From DASVXQ01 sp046727955 (GTDB taxonomy: Bacteria > Actinomycetota > CALGFH01): 64,000 nucleotides of DNA. Under the pieces are notes generated by a model. The model had not been told where the DNA came from, did not search any database, and saw only the letters and a list, made by a program, of their open reading frames with translations. The stretch's first letter is position 1. Every line of letters begins with the position of its first letter. Below are positions 31,551 to 41,632 of the stretch, in pieces. The stretch lies in NCBI GenBank assembly GCA_046727955.1, contig JBKPDO010000166.1:1-64000 (forward strand), given 5' to 3'. Both the position numbers and the translations under genes were made by a program.

Positions 31551-32567
31551 ATGGCTGCCGCACTGCCGCCTTGGTCACCGCAGCCGGTCCCGGACAACAT
31601 CCCCCTCGGCCCGGCACCCGAAGCGGGACCGAGCTACGCAGGTAGCCTGCGTCGGCAGGCGGCGGCCTTCAGCGCATCCCCAGATCGTCCCAGCGACCTC
31701 CCAGCCGGAAGCGTGGGCGGTGCCTTCCCCGCACCGCCCGAAGAGCCCCCGATGCCTGGGCCGGCGGGGCTTCCTCCGCCCCCGCAGCCCCGTCGGCCCA
31801 GCTTTCTCCCAGCCGCCGTGGACGACAGCCAGACCCACGACGGCCGAGCCCGCGACGGCGAGCACCTCGCCGCCATCGCCCATGAGCTGCGCACCCCCCT
31901 GACGAGCATCATGGCCATGCTCCGAACTGTTGAGCAGCACGGCCCCCAGCTCGGCCTCGTGCAGGTCATCGACTACGCCAGTACTGGGCTCAAGCAGGCA
32001 AAACGGCTCAACAACATGATCGACCAGCTCCTGGCCACCGCGGAGCCACGGCGGGCGAGGACCGGGCCCGACCGGGCCGAGCGCGAGCTGGTCGACGCCG
32101 CCGGCCTCGCCCGTCAGGCGGGGCACGTGGCCAGCCTGACCTACCCGGGCAGGCCCGTGGCGGTCGAGGTCGGCGGCCCCCTGCAGGTGCACGTAGACCC
32201 GAACCAGGTCCTCGAGGTGCTCGACAACCTGCTCGGCAACGCCGACAAGTACACGCCGCCCGGCACGCCGATCTGGGTGGAGGCGGACCGCTCCGGCGGC
32301 AGGGCGGTGGTGGCGGTCGAGGACGCCGGGCCCGGGGTGCCGCGGCGCGAGCGCGAGCACATCTTCGAGCAGTTCACCCGCTTGGACGACGGGCCGTGCC
32401 AGGACTCGCGCGGCCTCGGGCTGGGCCTGACGATCGCCCGCCAGCTCGCCCGTGCCCAGGGCGGCGAGCTGGTCGCCGTCGACCCCAGACGCCCGGCGGG
32501 CGGGGCCCGCTTCGAGCTCCGCCTACCCCTGGCCCCTGCCCGGCGCGAGCTCAGGCCAGTCGTCTAG
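31551..32567 (+). CDS. Soluble sensor histidine kinase
   Basis: This 338-residue kinase starts with about 95 residues of Pro/Ala/Ser-rich, disordered-looking sequence, then a HisKA domain with H111 in IAHELRTPLTS, an N-box NLLGNADKYTPPG, a G1 box VEDAGPGVP, an F-box (FEQFTR) and a G2 box GLGLGLTIARQLA. No membrane helix or PAS domain is seen, so the stimulus is cytoplasmic or arrives through a partner. No response regulator follows; the receiver-only protein at 8766 is a distant candidate. GAAAGGGA lies 8 nt before the ATG. Confidence 0.92.
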   Translation: MAAALPPWSPQPVPDNIPLGPAPEAGPSYAGSLRRQAAAFSASPDRPSDLPAGSVGGAFPAPPEEPPMPGPAGLPPPPQPRRPSFLPAAVDDSQTHDGRARDGEHLAAIAHELRTPLTSIMAMLRTVEQHGPQLGLVQVIDYASTGLKQAKRLNNMIDQLLATAEPRRARTGPDRAERELVDAAGLARQAGHVASLTYPGRPVAVEVGGPLQVHVDPNQVLEVLDNLLGNADKYTPPGTPIWVEADRSGGRAVVAVEDAGPGVPRREREHIFEQFTRLDDGPCQDSRGLGLGLTIARQLARAQGGELVAVDPRRPAGGARFELRLPLAPARRELRPVV

Positions 32568-32583
32568 GTGCCGAGGGGCGCCT

Positions 32584-32844
32584 TTAGGCCGCCGCCTCCT
32601 CCTGCTCCCGCGGCTCGTGCTCGTGGGCCGCGGCGAGCAGGTCGCCGACCATGCCGGTGCGCGCGCCCGGCTGCCTGAGGTGGTCGCCCGCGTGGTCGTA
32701 GTAGCCCTTGACGCGCCAGTGCATGTCCACCGATGGGATGCCGTGCTCGGTGACCATGTGCTCCTCAACCGACCCGGGTGGATAGAAGTAGACCGACTCT
32801 GTCCCGACGTGGGTCCAGAGCGCGTACTCAGGCGCTTCGATCAT
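32584..32844 (-). CDS. Small protein of unknown function
   Basis: This 86-residue acidic/aromatic protein starts MIEAPEYALWTHVGTESVYF and includes PPGSVEEHMVTEHGIPSVDMHW, ending in a Glu-rich tail. No family is recognised. It is transcribed towards the histidine kinase gene (17 bp between stop codons). The frame stays open to 32964, but the ATG at 32844 gives a more natural N-terminus. The 256 bp between it and the ABC-2 permease stop hold nothing recognisable. Confidence 0.55.
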   Translation of the reverse strand: MIEAPEYALWTHVGTESVYFYPPGSVEEHMVTEHGIPSVDMHWRVKGYYDHAGDHLRQPGARTGMVGDLLAAAHEHEPREQEEAAA

Positions 32845-33100
32845 CGGTGCCGCTCGGGTCCCCGTCTGACGCACGACGCACGATGCTGACGCTCCTCTCT
32901 GTTCCACGTGTGTCCTACGAGGTTCACCCGTCGGCCCGCGCCCGACCGCGTGGCCAGCGCCCATCCCGCCCCCCGGCCGGCTGGAGTCTTGGCATGCCCG
33001 CTAGCTGCAACACCGGTCCCCATCAGGAGCTGGGCACACGTAGTGGTCCACCACGCGCCGCGGACCAGACCCGCGGACCGCGGACCGACCATTGGCGTGT

Positions 33101-33904
33101 CTAGCCGAGCCTGGCGCGGCGGCGGAAGGCGAGCACGGTCAGGCCGAAGGTCAGGGCACAGAACAGGCCGACGGCGAGCAGGCCCTTGCCGATCACCTCG
33201 GCGTTGACGCCGAAGATGAAGCTGCGCGCGGCCTCGAGGACGTAGGTGATGGGGTTGGCGGCGACCGCGGCCTTGAACCAGCCGGTCATCAGCTGCCGCG
33301 GCAGCGTGCCCGGGGTCAGGAACAGCAACGGAAAGAAGATCACGAAGGCCGTCTGGGTCGCCCGCACCGAGCCGGTCGCCAGCGCGATCGCCACGCTGAT
33401 GGCGGCGAAGCCGACGCCGAACAGGATCGTCAGCCCGAGCAGGCCGAGCTCGCCCAACCCCGCCGGCCCGTCGAAGCGCACGCCGATGGCCAAGCCGAAG
33501 GCGATCAGCAGCACGCTGTAGCCGATCACCGCGACCGCCTCGCCCATCAGCGTGCCGATCACCATCGCGGAACGGTGCACCGGCGTGAGGCTCAGCTTGT
33601 CCCAGTAGCCGTTGGCGATGTCGAGCACCAGGGCGTTCCCGCCGGCGGTGTTGGCGGCGGCGAACAGCACCGCGACCGGGAGCTGGAAGGCCGCGTAGTC
33701 GGGGATCCCAAAGGCCCGCTCCGCCACCTTGCCGAGGGCGCCGATCTGAACCACGAAGAAGAACAGCGGGATGGTCAGCGCCGGGATGAAGGACTCCGGC
33801 TCGCGCAGCAACCCGCGGACCGACCGTCCGGTCATGGCGATCACGTCGGACAGGAACCCGGCCGGCGCGGCGAGCGTGCGCGGCTCGGCTGCGATTGTCG
33901 TCAT
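33101..33904 (-). CDS. ABC-2 type transporter permease (DrrB-like)
   Basis: This 267-residue membrane protein has six hydrophobic segments and the ABC-2 pattern: RSVRGLLREPESFIPALTIPLFFF at the start, GYWDKLSLTPVHRSAMVIG in the middle, and LFLTPGTLPRQLMTGWFKAAVAANPITYVLEAAR near the end. The ATG overlaps the stop of the ATPase gene by 4 bp. Together they form a drug- or lipid-type exporter. The substrate is not indicated by neighbours. Confidence 0.92.
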   Translation of the reverse strand: MTTIAAEPRTLAAPAGFLSDVIAMTGRSVRGLLREPESFIPALTIPLFFFVVQIGALGKVAERAFGIPDYAAFQLPVAVLFAAANTAGGNALVLDIANGYWDKLSLTPVHRSAMVIGTLMGEAVAVIGYSVLLIAFGLAIGVRFDGPAGLGELGLLGLTILFGVGFAAISVAIALATGSVRATQTAFVIFFPLLFLTPGTLPRQLMTGWFKAAVAANPITYVLEAARSFIFGVNAEVIGKGLLAVGLFCALTFGLTVLAFRRRARLG

Positions 33905-34893
33905 GCGCTGCTCCTCACACGCTCACCGTCCCGGCTGGCGGCGGACAGGCGCCCGCCGGTCGCCGCGAGGAAGACGTCGTCCAGGGTCGGGCGGGACACG
34001 CTGATCGGCCCGGTGGTGATGCCGGCGCGGTCGAGGCCGCGGACGATCGTGGCGATCATCCTCGGCCCGTCCGGGACGAACAGGGTGTAGCCCGCCGTGG
34101 TCCCGCGCAGCTCACCGTCGGGCAGCTCGCCGCTGGACTGCATCTCCAAGATGGCGACGCGGGCGGCGCCCGCCTCGCGGTCGTCGACAGCGATGTCGAT
34201 CACGTCCGCGCCGACCTCGGCCTTGAGCGACTCTGGCGTGCCCTCGCGGACGATCAGGCCGACGTCGATGATCCCCACCCGGTCGGCGAGCTGGTCGGCC
34301 TCCTCCAGGTACTGCGTGGTCAGGAAGATGGTCGCGCCGAACTGCTGCCGCAGGTAGCGCATCCGGTCCCAGATCAGGCTCCGCGAGGTGGGGTCCAAGC
34401 CGGTGGTGGGCTCGTCCAGGAACAGCACCCGTGGCCGGTGCAGCAACGACGACGCGAGGTCCAGGCGGCGCTTCATGCCGCCGGAATAGCCCTGGATGCG
34501 CCGGTCGATGGCATCGGTCAGGCCGACCAGCTCGGTCACCTCGTGGACCTGCTGCACGAGCAGCTTGCCCCGGAGGCCGTACAGGCGGGCCTGCAGCGTG
34601 AGCAGCTCACGGCCGGTCTGCTTGGGGTCGAGGCCAGCCTCCTGCAAGGCGACGCCGATCAGGCGCCTCACCGTCGTCTGATCGCGGACGACGTCGTGTC
34701 CGAGCACCGACCCGGAACCAGAGGTCGGCTCGAGGAGGGTGGTTAGAATGCGAACAGTGGTCGATTTCCCAGCGCCGTTCGGGCCGAGGAAGCCGTAGAT
34801 CTCGCCCTCCTCGATCTGGAGGCTGACCCCACGGACAGCCTCGACCTCGCCGAAACGGCGCACCAGGTCAATGGCTTCGATAGCGATTGGCAT
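33901..34893 (-). CDS. ABC transporter ATP-binding protein (DrrA-like)
   Basis: This 330-residue ATPase has Walker A GPNGAGKST, signature YSGGMKRRLDLASSL, Walker B VLFLDEPTTGLDP and a C-terminal extension of about 90 residues (DVIDIAVDDREAG and on) usual in daunorubicin-resistance type subunits. I place the start at 34893 (MPIAIEAIDLVRRFGEV); the frame extends 12 codons further. It powers the permease encoded directly downstream. Confidence 0.94.
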   Translation of the reverse strand: MPIAIEAIDLVRRFGEVEAVRGVSLQIEEGEIYGFLGPNGAGKSTTVRILTTLLEPTSGSGSVLGHDVVRDQTTVRRLIGVALQEAGLDPKQTGRELLTLQARLYGLRGKLLVQQVHEVTELVGLTDAIDRRIQGYSGGMKRRLDLASSLLHRPRVLFLDEPTTGLDPTSRSLIWDRMRYLRQQFGATIFLTTQYLEEADQLADRVGIIDVGLIVREGTPESLKAEVGADVIDIAVDDREAGAARVAILEMQSSGELPDGELRGTTAGYTLFVPDGPRMIATIVRGLDRAGITTGPISVSRPTLDDVFLAATGGRLSAASRDGERVRSSA

Positions 34894-34957
34894 TCCACGA
34901 GTGTAGAGAACACCACCGACAACGCCCACCGAATACGGCGACTCCGCGATCCGGAAC

Positions 34958-36742
34958 CTATCGTCCCGCCGCGTAGCCTTGGCGGCCGCGCGGGTTGGCG
35001 GCGGCCATCAGGAAGCCGGTCCTGGGGTCGCGGCCGACCACGCACATGCGCCCCAGGGACCACGGGCCCGACACCTCGACCAAGTGACCGCGCCTCCGCA
35101 GCTCGTCGATGACCTTGCTGCCGATGCGCTCCTCGACCACCAGGACGCCGGACCTAGCCTGGCGGGGCCAGAACGAGCTGGGGAAGTGCTCGGTGTGAAA
35201 AGTCGGTGCGTCGATAGCTTCCTGCAGGTCGAGGTCGGTGTGGACCGCGTGCAGAAACGTTGAGTTGAGAGACCACTGGTCCTGCTGGTCGCCGCCTGGG
35301 GTGCCGAAGGCGAGCCAGGGCCTGCCGTCGCGCAGGGCCAGGCTCGGGGTCAGGGTCGTGCGCGGGCGTTTGCCGGGCTCCAGCGAGCTGGGCAGGCCCT
35401 CGGTGAGCCAGAGCATCTGCCCGCGGGTCCCCAGACAGAAGCCCAGCTCCGGGATGACCGGCGAGCTGTGCAGCCAGCCGCCGCTGGGCGTACAGGCGAC
35501 CATGTTGCCGAAGCGGTCCGCCACGCCCACGTGACAGGTATCGCGGTCGCCCAGCATCGTCGTCGGCTCGCCCGCCCCCGTGCCCAGCTCGGCCGCCTCG
35601 GGCCGGAAGGCCTCCAGCACCATCGGCGGCAGGCGCGGCTCGCGACCGCCGACCGCTCCGGGGCGCAGCTCAAGCGAGGCCTGCTCGCTGACGAGCGCGC
35701 GGCGGCTCGCGGCGTAGGCGGGGTCGAGCAGGCCGGCGAGCGGGACGTCGACCAGGGCCGGGTCGCCGTACCAGGCCTCGCGGTCGGCGAACGCGAGCTT
35801 GGCGCACTCGACCACGGTGTGGAGGTAGTCTGCGCTGCCGACGCCCATCTCCTCCAGGTCGAAGCCGGCGAGCAGGGCGAGCTGCTGCAGGAACACCGGC
35901 CCCTGCCCCCACGGGCCGGTCTTGCAGACGCGCACCCCGTGGTAGTCGAAGGTGGCCGGCTGCTCGAGGGTGGCCCGCCAGCGCGCGAGGTCGTCGCCGC
36001 CGAGCAGGCCGCGGTGACGGCGGCCGGTCACGTCCAGGACCTCGCTGCTCTGCGAGAAGCGGTCGATCGCCTCGGCCACAAACCCTTCGTAGAACGCATG
36101 GACCGCTGCGTCGATCTGTGCGTCGCGGTTGCTGGAGGCGGCCTCGGCCTCGGCCAGGACGCGCCGCCAGGTCGCCGCCAGTGCCTGGTTGCGGAGCATG
36201 CCGCCGGCCTGGGGGACGCCGCCGGCCAGGTAGGTAGCGGCCGACGAGGTCCACTCCTCCCGGAAGAGCCGCTCCACGCTCGCGATGGTCGAGGCGATCT
36301 TCGGGAGCACTGGATAGCCGGTCTCGGCGTAGCCGATGGCGTATTCGAGGACCTCGCGGGGCCGCATGGTGCCGAGCGCGGCGAGCAGCAGGAGCCAGCC
36401 GCCGAAGGCCCCGGGGACGCAGGCGGGCAGCAGGCCGGAGCCCGGGACGAGGTCGAGGCCCAGGTTGCGGAAGTGGCCGATGGTGGCCGCGGCGGGGGCC
36501 GGGCCCTGCCCGTTCACGACCAGCACGCGGTCGTGCTCGGCGCTGTAGGCGAGAATCGGCACCTCGCCACCGGGCCCGTTCAGGTGCGGCTCGACCACCT
36601 GGAGCACGAAGCCAGCGGCCACGGCGGCGTCGAAGGCGTTGCCGCCCTTCTCCAGCACCGCCATGCCGGCGGCGGAGGCGAGCCAATGGGTGGACGACAC
36701 CATCCCGAAGGTGCCGCGCAGCTCAGGTCGTGTCCCCGACAC
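34958..36742 (-). CDS. ggt: Gamma-glutamyltransferase
   Basis: This 594-residue Ntn-hydrolase is made as one chain and cleaves itself before the threonine in DTCHVGVADRFGNMVACTPSGGW, which separates the large and small subunits and is the nucleophile. Other conserved parts are FGMVSSTHWLASAAGMAVLEKGGNAFDAAV at the N-terminus and a late GTPGGDQQDQW. It transfers or hydrolyses the gamma-glutamyl group of glutathione-like compounds. No signal peptide is visible, so location is uncertain. GTG at 36742 is chosen because AAGGAG lies 10 nt upstream; the frame remains open to 36895. Confidence 0.92.
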   Translation of the reverse strand: MSGTRPELRGTFGMVSSTHWLASAAGMAVLEKGGNAFDAAVAAGFVLQVVEPHLNGPGGEVPILAYSAEHDRVLVVNGQGPAPAAATIGHFRNLGLDLVPGSGLLPACVPGAFGGWLLLLAALGTMRPREVLEYAIGYAETGYPVLPKIASTIASVERLFREEWTSSAATYLAGGVPQAGGMLRNQALAATWRRVLAEAEAASSNRDAQIDAAVHAFYEGFVAEAIDRFSQSSEVLDVTGRRHRGLLGGDDLARWRATLEQPATFDYHGVRVCKTGPWGQGPVFLQQLALLAGFDLEEMGVGSADYLHTVVECAKLAFADREAWYGDPALVDVPLAGLLDPAYAASRRALVSEQASLELRPGAVGGREPRLPPMVLEAFRPEAAELGTGAGEPTTMLGDRDTCHVGVADRFGNMVACTPSGGWLHSSPVIPELGFCLGTRGQMLWLTEGLPSSLEPGKRPRTTLTPSLALRDGRPWLAFGTPGGDQQDQWSLNSTFLHAVHTDLDLQEAIDAPTFHTEHFPSSFWPRQARSGVLVVEERIGSKVIDELRRRGHLVEVSGPWSLGRMCVVGRDPRTGFLMAAANPRGRQGYAAGR

Positions 36743-36915
36743 TCCGCTGGGTCTCCTTGGCTTCGGTTTGCGGAGACTACGTGCAGTTCGCCGCAACTGT
36801 ATGCCGCGATCGCCGAGCGAAGGAGCCCAATTCGCTTGACCGTTCCGGGGTCGAACGCGGACCATCGGCGGGCGGCGCCTGTAAGTAGCCGCCACGACTC
36901 CAGGAATGATCCGTC

Positions 36916-38559
<1,644 letters not shown>

Positions 38560-38593
38560 GATAGGTAAAGTCCTCGTACCTGGCGACACCAGT

Positions 38594-38615
38594 GCCGCGC
38601 GGCCGGCCGCGCGGC
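38594..38615. terminator. 22-bp perfect palindrome after the ABC-F gene
   Basis: GCCGCGCGGCC is followed directly by GGCCGCGCGGC, a perfect 22-bp palindrome 35 bp after the ABC-F stop and about 140 bp before clpP. It could fold into a GC-only hairpin that ends transcription. The remaining sequence to clpP holds no clear gene. Confidence 0.5.
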
Positions 38616-38757
38616 GGCACGGACAGCTCACTGAGGATCGGCTGCGAGCGTACCTCGGCGACGAGGCCGGCTCGAAAGGCTGACGATGCGCTACCCTCGC
38701 CTGGTCCCTCAGGATCTAGCAACAGCTTGCCGCCCTGCCGCCCCGGAGGTTTTCCAT

Positions 38758-39447
38758 ATGGCCGACGCCAACCTGGTGCCGATCGTCATCGAGCAGACCA
38801 GCCGTGGCGAGCGCTCCTTCGACATCTTCTCCCGGCTCCTCAAGGACCGGATCATCTTCCTCGGCACGCCCATCGACGACACCATCGCCAACCTGGTGAT
38901 GGCCCAGCTCCTGCACCTGGAGGCCGAGGACCCCGAGAAGGACATCAACCTCTACATCAACTCGCCCGGCGGCTCGATCACCGACCTACTGGCGATCTAC
39001 GACACGATGCAGTACGTCAAGCCCGACATCTCCACCATCTGCATGGGCATGGCCGCCTCGGCCGCCGCGGTGATCCTGGCCGCCGGCACCAAGGGCAAGC
39101 GCTTCGCCCTGCCGCACTCGACCATCCTCATCCACCAGCCGTCGGGCGGTGCCCGCGGCCAGTCGGCCGACATCGAGATCCAGGCGCGCGAGATCCTGCG
39201 CCTGCGCAGGCTGCTGGACGAGATCATGGCCGAGCACACCGGCCAGACGGTGGAGAAGATCTCCAAGGACACCGACCGCGACTTCATCATGACGGCCGAC
39301 CAGGCCAAGGAGTACGGGATGGTCGACGAGATCATCACCACGCGGCAGGTCGTCCCGGTGATCGCCTCCAGCACCGCCCCCGCCGGCGTCTCGCGGCCCA
39401 CCGGCGACGGCAGCCCCGAGCCGACCGCCGCGCCGCCGGCCTCCTGA
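38758..39447 (+). CDS. clpP: ATP-dependent Clp protease proteolytic subunit
   Basis: This 229-residue serine protease has the triad S101 (GMAASAAA), H126 (LIHQP) and D171 (KDTDRD). It forms the proteolytic chamber used with ClpX or ClpC chaperones. The ATG at 38758 has GGAGG 8 nt upstream; the frame extends to 38686. About 35 C-terminal residues after the conserved core are Ala/Pro/Thr/Ser-rich, longer than usual. No clpX or tig gene is adjacent, and the gene is followed after 14 bp by a HAD phosphatase gene. Confidence 0.95.
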   Translation: MADANLVPIVIEQTSRGERSFDIFSRLLKDRIIFLGTPIDDTIANLVMAQLLHLEAEDPEKDINLYINSPGGSITDLLAIYDTMQYVKPDISTICMGMAASAAAVILAAGTKGKRFALPHSTILIHQPSGGARGQSADIEIQAREILRLRRLLDEIMAEHTGQTVEKISKDTDRDFIMTADQAKEYGMVDEIITTRQVVPVIASSTAPAGVSRPTGDGSPEPTAAPPAS

Positions 39448-39461
39448 CCCACCCGTCCCTC

Positions 39462-40121
39462 ATGCCGCTCGCCGCCCAGGTCGTCTTCGACCTGGACGGC
39501 GTCATCGTCGACTCCGAGCCGACCCACGAGCGGGCGACCGACGAGTACCTGGCCGGCTTGGGCGCGGCCGTCGACCAGCGCCTGCGCGACGACATGATGG
39601 GCCGGCGGGTGCGCGAGCTGACCGATGCGATCGCCGCCCTGCTGGGCCGGCGGCCCGACGAGGTCCTGGCCGAGCGCGAGGCCGTCTTCTGGCGCCTGCT
39701 CGAGGAGGGGGAGGGGCTCGAGCCCATGCCCGGGCTGCACCGGGCGATTGCGCGGCTGACCGACGCCGGGCTGCCGCTGGCGGTGGCCACCTCGGCGACT
39801 CGCGCCTACGTCGAGCACGTGCTGGAGCGGCTGGGCGTGCGCGCCGCCTTCAAGGCGGTCGTCTCCGGCGAGGACGTGGTCCACGGCAAGCCGGACCCCG
39901 AGGTCTACTTGCGCGCGGCGGCTCTGCTCGGCGCGGACCCGACCGACTGCGCGGCCATCGAGGACACCTTCCACGGGGTCATGGCGGCGCGCGCCGCCGG
40001 CATGCGGGTCGTGGCCGTGCCGAATGCCCTCACCGCCACCATGGACTTCAGCGCCGCCGACGCCGTCGTGCCGGATCTCGACGCCGCCGCCAGCGAGATC
40101 CTTGGGGGATGTCTGGACTGA
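39462..40121 (+). CDS. HAD family hydrolase (beta-phosphoglucomutase/GPH-like)
   Basis: This 219-residue HAD-superfamily phosphatase has motif I FDLDGVIVDSEPTH, a helical cap (about residues 18-85), motif II ATSAT, motif III lysine in HGKPDPEVYL and motif IV AAIEDTFHG. The subgroup fits sugar-phosphate phosphatases or mutases. The substrate cannot be told. The ATG at 39462 lies 14 bp after clpP. Confidence 0.9.
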   Translation: MPLAAQVVFDLDGVIVDSEPTHERATDEYLAGLGAAVDQRLRDDMMGRRVRELTDAIAALLGRRPDEVLAEREAVFWRLLEEGEGLEPMPGLHRAIARLTDAGLPLAVATSATRAYVEHVLERLGVRAAFKAVVSGEDVVHGKPDPEVYLRAAALLGADPTDCAAIEDTFHGVMAARAAGMRVVAVPNALTATMDFSAADAVVPDLDAAASEILGGCLD

Positions 40122-40154
40122 TACAGGAGCCACGAGGTCTCGCGCGGTCCTCGT

Positions 40155-40184
40155 TCCATGTGGGGGAGCTCGCTCCCCCCACGG
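40155..40184. repeat. REP-like palindrome, copy 1
   Basis: TCCATGTGGGGGAGCTCGCT and its complement arm CCCCCCAC form a hairpin (GTGGGGGAGC paired with GCTCCCCCC). The same element recurs at 40213, 53570, 56952 and 57032. Confidence 0.8.
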
Positions 40185-40212
40185 CGCGCGCTCCGCGCGC
40201 CGGGCAGATCGA

Positions 40213-40250
40213 TCCATGTGGGGGGAGCTCGCTCCCCCCACGGCCCCCCA
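40213..40250. repeat. REP-like palindrome, copy 2
   Basis: TCCATGTGGGGGGAGCTCGC followed by TCCCCCCACGGCCCCCC. It is 58 bp downstream of copy 1; a GGCGCGCGCTCCGCGCGCC hairpin lies between them. The pair fills the gap between converging HAD and NIL-domain genes and may terminate transcription from both sides. Confidence 0.8.
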
Positions 40251-40332
40251 AGACCCGGCCCCCTTGCCACTCCTCCTGGGACGGCCGCTCCGTCATCCCT
40301 CCCGTCATCCCTGAGGGTCAAGGGGCTGAGGG

Positions 40333-40617
40333 TCAAGGGGGTCGGGGGGCGTCCCGGGGGTCCGGGGAACTGGTCTCGCGCTCCTCGATCCGCTCGACCG
40401 TGACGCCCTGCTCGCGGAGCCAGGCCTCGGCGCGGTCCACTTCCGCCCGCGGGCCCCTGAGCTCCAGCAGGAACCAGGCCACCCCGGCCTCCACGTCCAC
40501 GTTGGCGCGGTGGACATTGACTACGGCGCCGCTGGAGTGGGCCAGCCCGTGGAGCACGGGCCGCTGCACCAGCTCGGGCGGGAGCGAGCAGTGCACCAGG
40601 CGCCGGATCTCGCTCAT
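40333..40617 (-). CDS. NIL domain-containing protein
   Basis: This 94-residue protein matches the NIL domain (ferredoxin-like fold found at the end of methionine transporters): VHCSLPPELVQRPVLHGLAHSSGAVVNVHRANVDVE and then WFLLELRGPRAEVDRAEAWLREQGVTVERI. Its ATG overlaps the larE stop by 4 bp. Alone, such domains may bind a ligand or regulate a partner; coupling with LarE suggests a role with sulfur transfer or metal cofactor assembly, which is inference. Confidence 0.8.
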   Translation of the reverse strand: MSEIRRLVHCSLPPELVQRPVLHGLAHSSGAVVNVHRANVDVEAGVAWFLLELRGPRAEVDRAEAWLREQGVTVERIEERETSSPDPRDAPRPP

Positions 40618-41429
40618 CCACCGCCCAACGGTGCGTTCATGCTGCCTGAGCGAAAGCCCTCCAGGTCTAGAGTCACGTAGCTGAAGCCGAGCCTCCGCAG
40701 GCCCTCGACCAGGCGCTCGCGCGTGCCCGGCCGCACCAAGGCGGGAATGGCCTCCGGCGGCACCTCGACCCGGGCGAGGTCGCCGTGGTCGCGCACCCGG
40801 AGCTGGCCGATGCCGGCGGAGGAGCGCAGCAGGGCCTCGGCCCGCTCCACCCGGGACAGCCGGGCCGGGGTCACCTGGATGCCGTAGGCGACGCGTGACG
40901 CCAGGCAGGCCGCCGCCGGCTTGTCGTGGGTGCGCAGGCTCATGCGGCGCGACGCCGCGCGCACGTCCGCCTTGGAGAAGCCAGCAGCGACCAGCGGGGT
41001 CAGCACGCCGCGCTCGGCCGCGGCGCGCTGCCCCGGACGCCAGTCGCCCAGGTCGTCGGTGTTGGTGCCCACCGCCAGGGCCAGACCCTCTCGGCGCGCC
41101 AGCGGCAGCAACACGTCGAACAGCTCGGATTTGCAGAAGTAGCAGCGGTCCGGCCCGTTTGCGAGATAGCCAGGGCGCTCCTGCTCGTGCGTCTCCACCG
41201 CGAGATGCCGCACGCCCAGCTCGGCAGCGACGGCGCGGGCGTCCTGCAGCTCCTGCTCGGCCAGGCTCGGCGACACTCCGGTCGCCGCCACCGCGCGCTC
41301 CCCCAGCACCTCGGCCGCCGCGGCGAGCAGGAAGGCCGAGTCCGCGCCGCCGGAGAACGCCACCATCAGGCCGCCTGTCGTCTCCAGCTCTCGGCGCAAT
41401 GCCAGGCGCTTGCGCTCCAGCTCGTCCAT
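40614..41429 (-). CDS. larE: ATP-dependent sacrificial sulfur transferase LarE
   Basis: This 271-residue PP-loop enzyme has the ATP-binding SGGADS (residues 26-31), then a RCYFCKSELF segment, the conserved ACLASRVAYG cysteine region and an ending GFRSGSMN. LarE sulfurises the nicotinic-acid-derived precursor of the nickel pincer cofactor of lactate racemase, donating a cysteine sulfur or a sulfide from a cluster. No larB or larC is present in the window, so the cofactor pathway must be completed elsewhere or this LarE serves another process. Confidence 0.92.
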   Translation of the reverse strand: MDELERKRLALRRELETTGGLMVAFSGGADSAFLLAAAAEVLGERAVAATGVSPSLAEQELQDARAVAAELGVRHLAVETHEQERPGYLANGPDRCYFCKSELFDVLLPLARREGLALAVGTNTDDLGDWRPGQRAAAERGVLTPLVAAGFSKADVRAASRRMSLRTHDKPAAACLASRVAYGIQVTPARLSRVERAEALLRSSAGIGQLRVRDHGDLARVEVPPEAIPALVRPGTRERLVEGLRRLGFSYVTLDLEGFRSGSMNAPLGGG

Positions 41430-41434
41430 TCGGG

Positions 41435-41521
41435 TCAGCGCCGGCCCTGACGCCGCTGTCTGAAAGCGTCGGCAAAGTTGACGGCGGCGAGGTCCTCCTT
41501 CGACAGCTCCGGATTGCTCAT
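41435..41521 (-). CDS. Possible 28-residue peptide upstream of larE
   Basis: An ATG at 41521 opens MSNPELSKEDLAAVNFADAF plus a basic tail RQRRQGRR and ends 5 bp before the larE start. The composition looks protein-like and the spacing suggests coupling, but the ribosome site is weak and no family is known. It may be a leader peptide. Confidence 0.35.
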   Translation of the reverse strand: MSNPELSKEDLAAVNFADAFRQRRQGRR

Positions 41522-41632
41522 GGCACTGTTCTACCCGCTCTGCCGCGACCCGGTCCAGTGTTTGAGTCCAGTGGCAAAGCGAGAGGACGGGCCGCTCGGA
41601 CCCGTCCTCTCCGCGTTGCCTGCGATGGCCGA

